Assembly (NCBI RefSeq): GCF_963678635.1
Contig: NC_087063.1
Span: 76,155,617 to 76,219,616 of the forward strand
Reading direction: 5' to 3'
Length of the DNA stretch: 64,000 bases
Source of the DNA: Symsagittifera roscoffensis
Taxonomy: Eukaryota > Xenacoelomorpha > Acoela > Convolutidae
Below, one piece after another: positions 23,751-35,077 of the stretch (positions within the stretch are counted from its first letter, which is position 1; each line of letters begins with the position of its first letter). The translations under genes were made by a program, and so were the position numbers. Below the pieces are notes generated by a model that ran no database searches, had not been told where the DNA came from, and saw only the letters and a program-made list of their open reading frames with translations.

Positions 23751-23965
23751 GTGTAGCGGTGGTGAAGTGGTTACGTCTCCGCCTCTCAATCGAAAGGTCG
23801 GATGTTTGAGGCCCACCATGATCCGTGCTCGTTGCTTGAGGGTGACCAAAAAAATAGCATGTAGTTCTTAAACAGGGCCACAACAGCGGTTCGCCGTGAT
23901 GAGCTGTACAGCTCTTGCGTTGGTCCTTTCCGCCGTGGATAAATGGTCTTAATCTTAATCTTCAA
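23751..23965 (+). mobile_element. tRNA-derived SINE in the GPCR intron
   Basis: The head has an A-box-like 'TAGCGGTGGTGAAGTGG' and a B-box-like 'GATGTTTGAGGCCC' at tRNA spacing. It is followed by a tRNA-unrelated body and a short CTTAAT repeat tail. A diverged copy of the body opens the window (1-82). The SINE ends only about 25 bases before the inferred splice acceptor of the GPCR exon. Confidence 0.7.
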
Positions 23966-23991
23966 TGCCATCAGTGTGTTCTGTATTCTAG

Positions 23992-24887
23992 GCTGCCAGC
24001 TGTACAACTCAATGGACGTAGCGTGTATGTCTTTTTCAGTCAATATTCTGGTCATCATGTCGTTCGAAAGATACATCATGATCAAACGACCCATGGAACG
24101 GCAGACTATCAAATTCTACAGGGCCATTCTAAAAAGCGCAGTCGCTTTTGTCATTGCCATCGTCATATCCGCTCCCATGTTTGTGATCAGCGAAAAAATC
24201 GTATTCCAAGTTGCAGCTCCTCCCGAACCCGCTACTAACCATTCGGAAATCGCAGAAGTTTCGGATAACGTTACCAACGAGACCGTCGAAATAGTGCGCT
24301 GTGTTGCGGGAATAAGCTACAGGTCCACGCAAAAATACTACGAAGCTGCGATATACTCGGCTATTTTTTTCGTCCCTGGGGGGTTGATTACGACCTGCTA
24401 CGCGCTGCTGGTTAAGTCGTTCCGACGCAATGCTCAGTACTTCGGAACCAGTGGCTCGGCCCATAACCCGAACAACGGCGTGACCGAAATGCGAGTTCGG
24501 CAAATCAAACGACTATCACGAATGGTTTTGATCATCATCGCTTGTTTCATGTTCTGCTTTCTGCCTTTCGGCACTTTGAGACTGATTCAATTCGTTCACC
24601 CGGTTCGGACTCCGCCATGGTTATTTCACATGTTGATCACGATGACATACTTGAACGCATGTATGAACCCAATTCTGTACACATTCCTGAGTAACAGGTA
24701 CCAAAACAGACTGAAGAATCTGAAGAATAGATGTCACGTGATTCTGGTCCGACTGCTGCCGTGTTTGGCCATGCCCCCTAATCATCATCAAAATCGAGGG
24801 TACCAATTGGGCCATAATTCTCACGCAGTGGCGCGTAAAAAACTGAGCGGCACAATGGCGCATAAAACTGCGGTCTCACAGCTGTAA
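23992..24887 (+). CDS. Class A (rhodopsin-type) peptide-like GPCR, 3' terminal exon (TM3 to C terminus)
   Basis: A seven-transmembrane receptor that would couple an extracellular ligand, probably a peptide, to G proteins at the plasma membrane. The open frame starts after a good acceptor (TTCTGTATTCTAG, AG at 23990-23991); upstream in-frame codons are SINE tail, so the ATG at 23943 is unlikely to be used. Seen in order: TM3 with the disulphide Cys (GCQLY), ERY at 24066-24074 in place of DRY, TM4, a long extracellular loop 2 with three N-glycosylation sequons (NHS, NVT, NET) and its partner Cys at 24300-24302, TM5, a basic third loop, TM6 with CFLPF replacing the usual CWxP, TM7 with NPILY (24666-24680), a Cys-containing tail and a C-terminal SQL, a type I PDZ-ligand pattern. 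TM1-TM2 must be on upstream exon(s) that I cannot find in the window. The frame is intact and GC-richer than its surroundings. Class A membership is secure; the ligand is not assigned. Confidence 0.9.
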
Positions 24888-27046
24888 CTGCTGCGGCTTC
24901 ATCGTTATAAATCAGTTATAATTTTCATCAAAAGTCTATAAAGTTTTATTTAATTATTTGTCACTCCATTATGAATTATTATTTTTAACAAAAATGCCAA
25001 ATTATTCTTTGCGCTGTTTATGTTTTGTGTGTATTTTAGAAAGTATATCTGCTACTCTTAGTTATCACTTAACCCCCGTGTGCGCAGATTGCTCAGCCAC
25101 CCCCCTTCCCCCAAACCAGACCCCCTATTTATCCGCCAGGTACTTTGCTTTGGATGTTGTTAGCTGATAATATTATATTACACCAATATTTTGTTATATC
25201 AAATACTTTTACTCAAATATATTCCCGTCAGCTCAAGCGAAAAATAAAATTTGTCAAAATCGATGTCAAAAGCCCAGTTACGAGTGTTCAATTTGGGTTG
25301 AAAAGGTTGTCTAAATTTAGTAATTTGTAGATTTAGTTTCCTTTTCAATGTGCTTTTAAGATCTAAATAAGGGTTTTCTGTGGTCGCTAAAAACTTCATC
25401 AGCAAAACAATTTTGATGAACTAGATGTTATTTTTAAATCTTGTTTGTCTTCTTCGCCCTTAATTGTCTAATTAGTCATTAGATAATCAAATTTTACCTG
25501 CGCTGATGAATTAGTAGATTGAATGTTTTTCTTGAATAAAATTTTGATCAAAAACGAATTCCAGTTCATGAAGTTCAGTAAATTGGTTTCAGCGGGGAAT
25601 TGCTTTTTAATTGAAAACAAAAACATCGGTTGATTGAGTTGAAAATGCGCCAATCAATCATCCGTCTTCCATGCTTAAATTGAGCCCAAAAACCAACTGA
25701 CCGACTTGAAACTAATTTACTATTAAGCGCGCTTCGCTCGCATAACGAATCCGTAATCCATCATTGTATAAACCTTTAGTTGGATTTTTGTGAGCGGGAG
25801 GAAACAACTCTAAAAAAGACTTTCGAGGTCTTCTCATTCATTACAGGGAACTTGTTTAGCTCCAACCTTCGACATCATTAACAAAGTTATACTAAATCAG
25901 TAAAGTTAACCAGTAAATAAGTTAGGTTAATCAGTAACAATTTTGGGAATGTTTTTTGGTCTCTATTGTACATATTGACAACAAAGCTCCGCCCTCATAA
26001 CATTTTACTATTTTACATTTAACTATAGCTAGCCACAAAAAGAAGTCAAAAGCTAACTGCTTTTTTAACATTACGTTCAATTAAATTATGAGAATCATTT
26101 TGTCACAATTTCTCAATTTTTTTTCAAATGCAAACCATTAACTGCTTCTGAGTAATCATCGAACGATACATCTGTTAAGACATGAAAGAGACCATTTTGA
26201 GAGACACGTGTAATTGCAAGATCAAGTGATGTTGAAAATGACTTTGATCCTTAGACTGCTGTTGTCTCAAGGTCAAGGTATGACTCAAAAGGTCTTCTCA
26301 AGACTGTCTTATGATTCAGATTCGCATGTTTTTATTTTTCAAGGTTGGGCTTAAAAAACTTGGTTTTTAATTTTGATTTTTGTTTGAAAACATAACTGAT
26401 TTTGTTTGAGTAAAGAAAGGCAAATGGCGATGAGTGTTATTTGTTCAAATAAAAAACTGAAAAAGACTTCTTCTTCGTAAAACTTGTGCTGGGTGTTTGA
26501 TTAAGATCTTTAGATAATTACATGAGTCGATTGGAAAAGTGCCGCAATTTTTAGTGGCAAGATTACGTCACTTAAAATTTCATTTGCCATATGCAAGAAC
26601 ACCGACTGTTTCTGTAATTAAAAGAAAATGGTTTTTCACTCCCATGGCCTCCGGGGAAATTAAAGCTACTCTTGTCCAATTAAAAAAGTATTTTCTTAAT
26701 CTTTTCCATCAATCTAAAGGTGTAACAGTTAATCAGATACTAAATAGCATGAACCAGGTAGAATTTGGTGGTCCTTTTTAGTCAACTAACCCGGGCTCGG
26801 ACTTCAAATTGGAGGCTAACTATTTAAGGTTGAACTAGAGCTCACTTAACCTTGAGCCGATAACAGAAAGTCCTCAGATAAAGCTACTTCGCAGAAAAAG
26901 TTCAGATAAAAAGTAAAAGTTACTCGATGTGCATAGAGTAGGTTTTGCATGAAGCTCGTCTTCCTTCGCCAGTTCGATAGCTCGATGCTCAACTTAATCA
27001 ATACTCGTTTTTTGAGCCTGATGCTTGAATTATAGGCATAGTTTCA
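24888..27046. other. 3' flank of the GPCR and intergenic DNA
   Basis: The GPCR 3' UTR presumably starts here; an AATAAA occurs near 25241 but its use is not shown. An 80-codon ORF at 26539-26781 ('RTPTVSVIKRKWFFTP') has a somewhat protein-like composition but no recognised domain and no clear splice sites. Confidence 0.4.
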
Positions 27047-27081
27047 TAGCCGCGGCCGAAAAACGGATTCGGCCGCGGCTA
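27047..27081. repeat. GC-rich perfect inverted repeat (14-bp stem)
   Basis: TAGCCGCGGCCGAA (27047-27060) and its exact reverse complement (27068-27081) flank a 7-base spacer. A partial third copy follows (CGGATTCGGATGCGGCTAG, 27082-27100). It stands out in AT-rich DNA. Confidence 0.9.
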
Positions 27082-27715
27082 CGGATTCGGATGCGGCTAG
27101 CCCATGATGGGCCTCAGACGATGACTTAAAAAGATTGAGTATTTTTTACAAAATGGATAACTCAATTTTGACTCGAGCACGACATTTTAATGAAACGTTT
27201 TTTAGGTTCGAAAATTTAGCTTGATAGGCTACAAATAGCAGAAAGGGATTGAAAAACGATTTTTTTGTTCCCCTCGAGTCATTTTTCAACTGATTTCCAA
27301 CAACCACTTGTCACAGAAGCTGGATCTTTTTGATTTCAACGAGCAAATGAAGAAATTTTCTCTCTACGTATTTGTTTTTTCGTTTTCTCCTAAACTAATT
27401 TCGCTTTAGGATTGAATTTTTGACTGATTCAAGATTAAACTATTTATAAGGCTTTTGTTGAATCAAAATTTGAAAATCTTGTTTCGAAGGCGCGAAAAAA
27501 CTAGTTAACTCCAGAAAACCAAGCACCTCTCTCATAGAAATGAGAAAGGAAATTTGAGACAGGATTGATATCCACTCGAACATTGATTGGTACTCGAAAA
27601 AGTTTACACAAACAATTAGTAAAAATAGGCTACCAGGATATGAGCATAAGCGGCTAATAGGGTATCAGTTACGCTCAATAGGGTATCAGTTATTACTTTA
27701 AAAGCAGTCATAACT

Positions 27716-28404
27716 TTGCTTGGAGGGTTTAACGATGAATTGATCTCTCTTCTCCCCCCAGCCATTGAAAAACCCGAGGAGGACAAACTAGAAACGAGCA
27801 ACACTGACAAGCTGCAAACGAGCAACTACCACATCTTGAGACCTGAAAAACAAAACTGCAAAACAAAAACACAACAGAATTATGAACACAGACGGTTCTA
27901 CACAAAAACACAAAATAGCACCACATCTTCCACGGAGATACACAGCAAAGGACAACTTGGTTAGCAACCGTGACATCAAATGACACAACTCGACGCGTGT
28001 GTATCATGCCTTCTAAAGCTGTTTCAGAAACAGTCTTGCGCGCAAAGACGAAAGTACTAAACAAGGACATCTCGGAACAAAAAAAAACATTTTGACGAAG
28101 GTTTGACCACGACTAACTGGATGACGCAAAACAACAACAACAACAACAACAAGAGACATCCATGAGCTTATCAGTTCTCGACAAAAAAACATATGAACTA
28201 TTTGCAACACTTGAAATGGAAGTTCATGACGACTTCACCGATATACCCTCAAACCACAATATCTCATTCAGAAAACTGAAGAAGGAGTCAAACTCTATTC
28301 TGAATGAGGAAACGGGAAAACAGCAACGGAAAAGGTTAGAACGGAAAAAAGTGCTACCTTATCTGTGCAAACAAGCTGCAGTATTACAAGCAAAGGTCAC
28401 TTGA
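27716..28404 (+). pseudogene. BEL/Pao gag 5' region, low-complexity
   Basis: Two open segments (27716-27964 and 28162-28404) lie ahead of the Gag domain and are rich in Lys, Thr, Asn and Gln. A CAA microsatellite at about 28129-28152 separates them. By position they are the N-terminal part of gag, but there is no conserved domain to confirm it. Confidence 0.4.
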
Positions 28405-28649
28405 TTCAGGAAGACGACTTGACAAAATTTTCCAACTGAAATTTACAGTCAGTAGAAAACACAAGGCAACGCAGACGACGGAGAAGATTTTTTTGATACA
28501 AAAATGCGGTGTCAGCAACAAAACTAAATGAAAAAAATGACCAAATAATTAGCACGAATGGGATCGCTGACAACAGAGGCTTGAATTCATTGGGCGAATA
28601 GTAAGCCATCAGTTTTCAAAACAAACCTGGGCAAACTCTGACGTTTTAA

Positions 28650-29051
28650 TTTCTTTGATGCACTGCCAGAATCAACTTGGATGAATTTGATGGAGACCCA
28701 GCGAATAGAACCGATTGGTATAGTCGACTTATTTTTTTCATCGGAGAAACACCATCAGGCAAAGCTGAAAAAATTGCCCAACTGCAAGGACTTGTCAAAA
28801 AATTAAACTATAAGGATGTAAATGGAATTTAAATAGTAGGAAAGTTGCGACGAAGTTTTGTCCATCCGCCTGCTATTGTTAGCAGCTTCATTAATAGTCT
28901 GATTCGGCTTTCGAAAACTCTCCCAGGCAAGTCCGAAACCTTGATAGTGTTCGCTCATATTATTACAGCCATGACATGCACACTTGAAAAACTGGAATTT
29001 TCTTCCGATCTGCAACCGACGATTATACTGAAACATGCTACTGAAAAATGA
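28650..29051 (+). pseudogene. Gag (DUF1759-like) of the BEL/Pao element
   Basis: In one frame, 'LDEFDGDP' at about 28677-28700 followed by 'DWYSRLIFFIG' gives the opening signature of Pao-type Gag (FxGDPxxWxxFxxxF). After an in-frame TAA (28829-28831) the same frame continues with 'VHPPAIVSSFINSL', 'LEKLEFSSDL' and 'LKHATEK', which correspond to the second half of the domain. One stop therefore interrupts an otherwise aligned domain. Codons are intact enough to trace but not to make a full protein. Confidence 0.75.
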
Positions 29052-29939
29052 TAGTACAACGAGCACGTGAAATAGAATCAGTTTCTTTTTCAACAGGATT
29101 TTGAAATTCCAGTAAAACGGCATACCGATAAAACGACAGACCAGCAGAAACGAGGATGGTATCAGACTGGCAAACAGATATGAATCAAAGAACGCATCCA
29201 ACTCCAATATTACTGGTGCCAACGACAAATTTTCTGATTTCTTTAACTACGGACATCAGGCGGTAATGCACTGCCCAAAACTCAGCTCCAATTCACCTGA
29301 TGATCGCTGGACGGCAGCTCACTGACTGAAGACTTGCATCATCAGTTTCAAGTCTTGGTACAGATCCAGTAAGTGTGTGTCAAAATTAAATTGCCGTTCT
29401 CCGGGTTGCAACATGCGACATCATTCACTTTTTCACGAAGCTAAATTCAAAACCCTGTGCATTTCAAACTAACAATCATCTACGTAAACGAAAGATGCTA
29501 TTCAATACCGTTGAGACTCAACAAATGGTTTCAAAAATTACTGAGAAGAAAACCGAGGCCATGGAGTATCTATTCTACATTGGCACAGTGGTTCTTCAAT
29601 ATTAGGGGCACGAAGTCCGTACCGGAGCATTTTTGGACCCTGGAATTACGCTAACTATGATTTTGTGCAAAATAGCAAACAAATTGAAGATTGGAAAATT
29701 GGAGTGACAACAAATTTGTCTTCAGGCGGCCAATGGCTCAGATGTGAAAACTTTTTAGACAACAACTGCATAGAGATCAGGCGCAGGCGGGAATGAATCG
29801 TTGACTGGAAAAACGTTTTTGTCTGGTGGATCAAATTTTCTTATCAACACTTCAACAGCATCCAAGCAAAATAATGTAGCAGTACAAACACCTGGAAAAA
29901 AAACACACCAAAACTAGACACGAAAAAAAACCATACTCA

Positions 29940-30070
29940 TTGGACCAGACAATTTCATTTCTATCACCCTACTGCAAAAAAATTGGACCTGCAAATACGC
30001 CAAGTGCGCTTAAGTTCAAACTCGGATTGGTTCGCTCTGGACCCCATACAACTATGTGGAACACCATAAT
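29940..30070 (+). pseudogene. End of the BEL/Pao protease / RT leader
   Basis: 'KFKLGLVRSGP' corresponds to the conserved (R/K)LGWxxSGP motif that ends the Pao protease region (DUF1758 neighbourhood). The Trp is replaced by Leu. The protease active site upstream was not located with confidence. Confidence 0.6.
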
Positions 30071-30102
30071 TGGATACATCATTTCACAATGTTTTTTGAG
30101 AC

Positions 30103-30638
30103 ATGTCTGGACCGGACAACAGCAGCTTTTACGAAGTAACTCCTAGGTGGAATGCAGAATCAGATTTAATATACACAGAGAAACCTGAATCAGTGGAAGT
30201 CAAAATGAGCAAACGCTATTCTACGGGAAACGACTACTTGACGGAAGATACTAGACGGGACCTCTATGGGCAAAGGCCTCGCACTTACCAAACAAGCAAC
30301 AATTGGCTCGGAAACATCTACGACAATTTTAGCGAGATTTCAAAGGGAGCAAAAAGTGTACAGCAAAAACACGAAGGCACTCAAAGCGATCTACAAAAAT
30401 GCTATTTACGAAAAGTGCTGGAGAATAAAGAAGTCGATACCGAATGGTTTGTTTCACCTCACGGATTTATGATTCTAAACGAACCTGATAAAATCAGACT
30501 AACTAGCAACGCTTAAGTACCATTCGGAGGCGGTTGCTTAAGCGACAAGCTACTAGCGTGACCAGATCTACTGGGTGGCTTGCTACGGATCATTTTTCTT
30601 TTCCGTATTTCTTTAGTGGCTAAACACGCACAGAACAA
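30103..30638 (+). pseudogene. BEL/Pao reverse transcriptase, N-terminal part (copy 1)
   Basis: A 137-codon open segment (30103-30516) ends in 'WFVSPHGFMILNEPDKIRL', the Pao RT opening (WYxPHHxVxxPxKxR). After the TAA (30514-30516) the frame continues 'VPFGGGCLSDKLL', a TGA and 'PDLLGGLL', matching the FGGxxLNDxLLxGPDLL block. Two stops thus fall in the most conserved region. Confidence 0.75.
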
Positions 30639-30830
30639 AATAAAGAAGTCAATACCGAATGGTTTATGTCACATTACGGATTTGTGAATCTAAGTGAACC
30701 TGATAAAATCAGACTCACTAGCAACGCTGAAGTACCATTCGGAGGCAATGGATTAAGCGACAAGCTACTGGGTGGCATGCTAAGGATCATTTTTCTTTTC
30801 GTATTTCTGCAGTGGCTAAACAGGCAGGCA
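30639..30830 (+). repeat. Diverged tandem repeat of the RT N-terminal segment (copy 2)
   Basis: The stretch 30424-30638 is repeated here with many substitutions and a small deletion. In this copy the first stop reads as GAA ('SNAEVPFGG'), so the two copies carry different lesions. The bases after it continue into the next RT block, so copy 2 is the one contiguous with the rest of the RT. Confidence 0.8.
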
Positions 30831-31545
30831 TAGCAGGAAGGTTCATGCGAGTCAGCGTTAGACAGTCGGTGAGGAGTTTTCTTCGTTTTTTTTTCTGGAG
30901 AAGTCCTAATTTTGCAAGTACTGACGTTTACAAAAAGCAACGGCATGCTTTTGAAGCACGAAATTTACCTGCTTGCGCTCATTTCGCTTCACAACAGACT
31001 GCCAAAGTTAACACCGGTTCAAGAAAACCATACATTAAAAAAAGGAGAGGAAATTTTTTTTTGTATGAGCGACCTACTCCTGACACTGGAAGCGGTTGTT
31101 GAAGCAGGAAAGCTGGAAACGCAGCTAAAAGAAACATTGAGCAGAGGATGCTTCAACGTGACAAAATAGTGCAGCAGCAGCCGCAGATTGTGAGATAGAA
31201 GAGCAGATGACACACTTGTCCAACCTTTGACAGAAATGTTTGAAGGCAATTTCAATCGACGAGTGTTAGGCTTCCATTGGAACCTGGAATTTGACGAAAT
31301 TTCAATTCAGCCAAAAAACGGAAACCAAAAGCACAAAAAGATGCGGACAGAAAAAAATTCTTGTCACGTGTTTCTAGGTTCTACGATCATTGGGACTGAT
31401 TTCACCAATCCTTATAAGAGCTAAATTCGTTCTAAAACTTATATGGATATCAGCGTAACAATGGAACCATCCTCGGGTGAAGCAGGACAGCAAAAAAATT
31501 CGAGATTGTTATACAGGCTTAAACAGAAGAAAAATCAATGACATG
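30831..31545 (+). pseudogene. BEL/Pao reverse transcriptase palm and connection
   Basis: 'SFLRFFFWRSP' and 'HAFEARNLPACAHFASQQTA' (30857-31005) are the Pao RT block (FLRFLW...FGxxxSPxxA). In another frame 'CMSDLLLTLEAVVEAGKL' (31066-31120) aligns with the YMDD catalytic loop, here CMSD, so the catalytic motif is damaged. 'RVLGFHWNLEFDEISIQPK' (31261-31315) and 'SSGEAGQQKNSRLLYRL' (about 31475-31520) are downstream connection motifs. Confidence 0.8.
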
Positions 31546-31550
31546 TGCTT

Positions 31551-32215
31551 TCAAAACAAGAAAACTGCAACAAGAAAACTGATGACAGAAGTTAACGGAA
31601 AAATGGAACAGTGTTAGGCTCATCTTTTCAAGGAACATAAGCTAATAATTGTGAAAACAAACACATAAAGGGAAAATGAAAACAGTATTGAAAACAAACA
31701 AAAATTGGTAATTTTGGCCGGTAGGTAGGGTAATTGAGGTACCTTAAGAGAGGGATGGTATTGCAAGACTGTGTTTGCTTAAAACAAATAAAGGAACCTT
31801 TCGAAACCGGTGGTCAGACTCAGTCTCATCGAGAAGAAATTTAAAGCTTCAGCCGAACAAAGGATCTCTTCTTCTCTACTGGGTAAGAATAAAAATGTCA
31901 AAAAAATAAAGGTAAAGCTAAAGTTACGCCGTAATGAAAAAGGCAACAAAAAATATTGATTAACAGCTGAGGAAGACGGTACAACGAAATTGAAAAAACA
32001 AAATAATCAAAAAATGAGCAGAAAAACAAAAAACAGCAGACAGGGGTTCAATTATACAGAGAGAAAAAACGCTACCGGTACGAAAAGCGACGAGGGGTAA
32101 AATGAAATGCAACAATACAGTGGCAATCACGATAAAGGGTATCAAAGAGTTCATTAGTTTGGAGACATCTCGAGAGGGGTACAAGGTGAGATGCAAACAG
32201 TCGCACTAGAAATCT
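31551..32215 (+). other. A-rich 3' remainder of the BEL/Pao element (boundary uncertain)
   Basis: The strong A bias of the sense strand continues with no recognisable domain. 'AAACAAATAAAGGAACC' near 31782 could be a poly(A) signal of a lost 3' LTR, but no matching 5' copy was found. Confidence 0.35.
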
Positions 32216-33440
32216 TCAAGTATAAAATGTTATTTATGAGAAGACGTGGCAAAAATTGGTAAACCTGGAAAAAAAACTACAATCATTTTTGGGTAGAAAT
32301 GGACTAAACAATGGTAATTTTGGGCTCAATTGGTAGTTTCAGACAAGATAGTGGCAATCGGGCAGCGCACACCACGGATAAATTGGGCATACGAGAAATT
32401 TGTGTACTGCATTGGTTACAAGAACCAGATCAATTCTTGTTTTTGGCAACAAAAACTCCAAACTTTTCTTAACAGTTGGAGAGGGTTTTTTGAACAAATC
32501 GATTTTGAAAACTACCCTTTCCCCGCACAATTTTTTTTTCAAAAACCAATAAAACATTTTCTTTAAAAGATAAACACTTCGGCTTTTTTTTTCCCCACCA
32601 GCAAAATTTTACTAGTAAAAATTGTTGCCTGCATTACCTTACGACGCCAAACTGTACACTTTGTAATTTATAATTCTCTATAAATTTCAAAAGTTTTGCT
32701 CCAAAACAGAAAAAAAGTGTGCACCGAATTGTTTCTAGTTTCCATATTTTTTGTTTTTGCTGTTTGAAACTAAAATTAAATCTTAGGCAGCTGTGACATT
32801 CATAGTATGTTAGACAATATAAACGCAATTGTTTTTAGAAAATTGACAAAAAAAAACAAAATAAAATCAAAAAATTTCAAAAGTTTTTTTTTCAAATTTT
32901 CTTTGCAGAAAATTTTCCAAAGTTTTTGAAATTTTTGGGTTTTTTGATTGAGCTAAATACTCCAAAAACTAATTTTACTTATTCGAAGTTAGTTTTTCAG
33001 GGCTTAAATTTTGCATAATTAAGCTGTTGTATGCCTGATCGCTCGCTTATAATTTCGAGTTTGTTGATGACATATTTGTCTTGGTTGGGTGAGCAGTTGG
33101 TTAAGTAGTGAGCTAAACACAAAGTTGTTTCAATTTGCTTGAAAATAACTCCCTTGTTCGCCAAACTACAATTTCAAGCGCTCCACCGCTTTCTCTTCTA
33201 CAAAAGTATTCAATTTTTCATTTAAACACATTTGATAATCCCATTTGATACTGATTGTCAGGCGGTTTGTTTGGTTTTAAAATTTTAATCATTTTTGTTT
33301 TCAATTTCTGGAAAAAGGTTTTCTTCTCATTTCCACCTATAAATTAAAACAAAGAATCGAATACAGTTTATAAGTTTTTTAACGTGAAAATTTCTATTGG
33401 TTTAGTTAAACTTTTAATTAAAAGTCAATCAATGTTTCGG
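32216..33440. other. AT-rich sequence, no gene recognised
   Basis: Short ORFs on both strands overlap (32330-32566, 32634-32828) and show no motif. Confidence 0.5.
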
Positions 33441-33454
33441 TATTTTTTTCCGAC

Positions 33455-33800
33455 GCCCCACTCCCCTCCCCTTCAAGCAAAATCTATATCCGGGTCGGAT
33501 ATGCCCTTCAAATATTTGACCCCTTCAAAGATGCCCTTCAAAGATCGCAGCGCAAAGGGCCCCCTTTGGTACTGTTTCGCGACCTTTCCAGTTTTGACTG
33601 ATTGCAGTTTAAATTTTTCTATTTCTATGAGCGCTTTTGGCGCTAATAATATATAATAATTTTAAGGGGGAATCGCGCACCTAAAAAAATGCTTTTTTTT
33701 GGTCAAAACTCTTTAAAAAAATCCTCCAACGTCTTTCGGTCTGTTTTAGTTCCCAAAAAATAGCCTGCCGCGCAGAAAACTTGGTAAAAAAACCATTTTA
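33455..33800. mobile_element. Diverged fragment of the hAT-like family
   Basis: 'GAATCGCGCACC' then 'TTTTGGTCAAAACTC' at 33669-33712 parallels 'GAGCGCGCACC' and 'TTTTGGTCAAAACTT' at 62877-62921. The C-rich stretch at 33455-33570 likewise recalls the C-rich part of that element. No termini seen. Confidence 0.35.
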
Positions 33801-34106
33801 CAAATTAACCATGTTATAAGAAATTTGCTCCTTTACAAAAACTCAATGTTTCGCGATTTGAAACGCTGTCACTTATAATGTATTTTATTCAAGTTTTATG
33901 TTTTAACCATTACGAGAAATGGTTGAATGCTAAAAGTCTACGTAAAAATTGCAAAATTTCTATCAAAATCTCAGATTTTTTGATTTTTTGTTTGCGTATT
34001 TGCATTAATCCCGTCAGTTTTGAAACCCGTCAGTTTTGAAAAGGAAAGTTGAAACCTTCCAGACAATGTATCTGATTTTATGTATCTGATTTTAGCCAAA
34101 AAAAAA

Positions 34107-34271
34107 TGCTTATCGCACAATTTCATTGATGGAAAAAATGGTTGTCGTACAATTTCGTTAATGGAAACAATGCTTGTCGTGCTATTATCGTACAATTTTT
34201 TATTCTATGGAATTCTACGAAATTGTACGATAAGCATTTTTTCCATAAACGAAAATTGTACTATAAGCATT
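34107..34271. repeat. Nested inverted repeat (foldback), 'cttatcgtacaattt' family
   Basis: The left arm 34107-34140 (TGCTTATCGCACAATTTC...) pairs with the right arm 34237-34271 (...TTGTACTATAAGCA). Inside, 'CGTACAATTTCGT' (34145) pairs with 'ACGAAATTGTACG' (34217). Several rounds of palindromic growth are implied. Confidence 0.7.
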
Positions 34272-34739
34272 TTTGTCAACCCGGGTAGTTCTATACTTGA
34301 CCAGTTTAGCTGTTTTTCAGGTGATGGTTAAACTTTAGGGGTCTTCAAAACATAACAGGGCATGGGGTTTGTAGGTGAACTTTAAGTAAAGCGTTCGTTA
34401 TATTGATTGCTTTTTAATTTTTAGGTAAGTATTGACTAAGTACAGATTTGACCCTCTAAAATTTCACAAAAATTTTTATCCTTTAAGAGTTTGTAAAAAA
34501 TTGGTTTCCCTTTATGTTGAACCCACTTGGTAAACATTTGACTTAACGGAAAAACAAGAGTTTTTAAGATTCTTGACGCCGTTTTGTTTCCTCCTTGATA
34601 CGTTCATTTGCCAGATTTCTAGTTTTCCTTTGTTTGATTGCAAAAAAGGTTTCAATAGGTTTTATTTTGGTTTCAATTAACTGATGGTATTAAGCTTAAT
34701 TTTTCTTGCAAGAATATTTTAGACTTTTACATCTGTAAC

Positions 34740-35015
34740 TGAGTACAATAGTGGCTTTAGGAGGAAAAAGGGACTCTAATTCAGAAATTTGACCCCCTAG
34801 CCACTTCAAGGGTCCCCCTTTCGTACTAATTAACGACATCAGTTTTCGGCCAATCAACCCTGAATTCAAAAGCGCTTTCTTATTGGTGCGCATACTAATT
34901 TTGAATAAGGAGTGCAAGCCAAAAATTCTGAAATTTGGGTCAAACTGTCCAACAAAGGCCCTAAAAACTTGCAAGCGGCACCAAAAAATTGGTCCAACTG
35001 GAATCCAATTAATAT
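34740..35015. mobile_element. Diverged fragment of the hAT-like family
   Basis: 'TTTGACCCCCTAGCCACTTC' and 'TTGGTGCGCATACTAATTTT' resemble blocks of the 33.5- and 62.7-kb copies in mixed orientation. Weak evidence, no termini. Confidence 0.3.
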
Positions 35016-35077
35016 CTTTTAAAAATTCATCCATTTATTATAAAGAATTCATCAAAACTACCTAATAAACTCTTGGG

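Larger units (their letters stand above)
27716..31550 (+). mobile_element. Decayed BEL/Pao LTR retrotransposon, coding region
   Basis: Fragments of a Gag-Pol polyprotein occur in the correct order on the plus strand, broken by stops and frameshifts: a Gag domain resembling DUF1759 (28680-29050), the protease-RT linker (29975-30050) and reverse transcriptase blocks (30424-31300) up to the connection region (31545). The sense strand is very A-rich, as often in retroelements. Paired LTRs were not found. RNase H and integrase were not recognised, so the 3' part is lost or unrecognisable. BEL/Pao is a metazoan superfamily. Confidence 0.85.

Noticed and set aside
23943-23990. Upstream ATG of the GPCR frame as true start
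   Set aside because: These codons are SINE tail and acceptor sequence; TM1 and TM2 would be missing, so the real start is on an upstream exon.
28803-29228. 141-codon minus-strand ORF
   Set aside because: It lies antisense to the BEL/Pao Gag domain, which explains the open frame.
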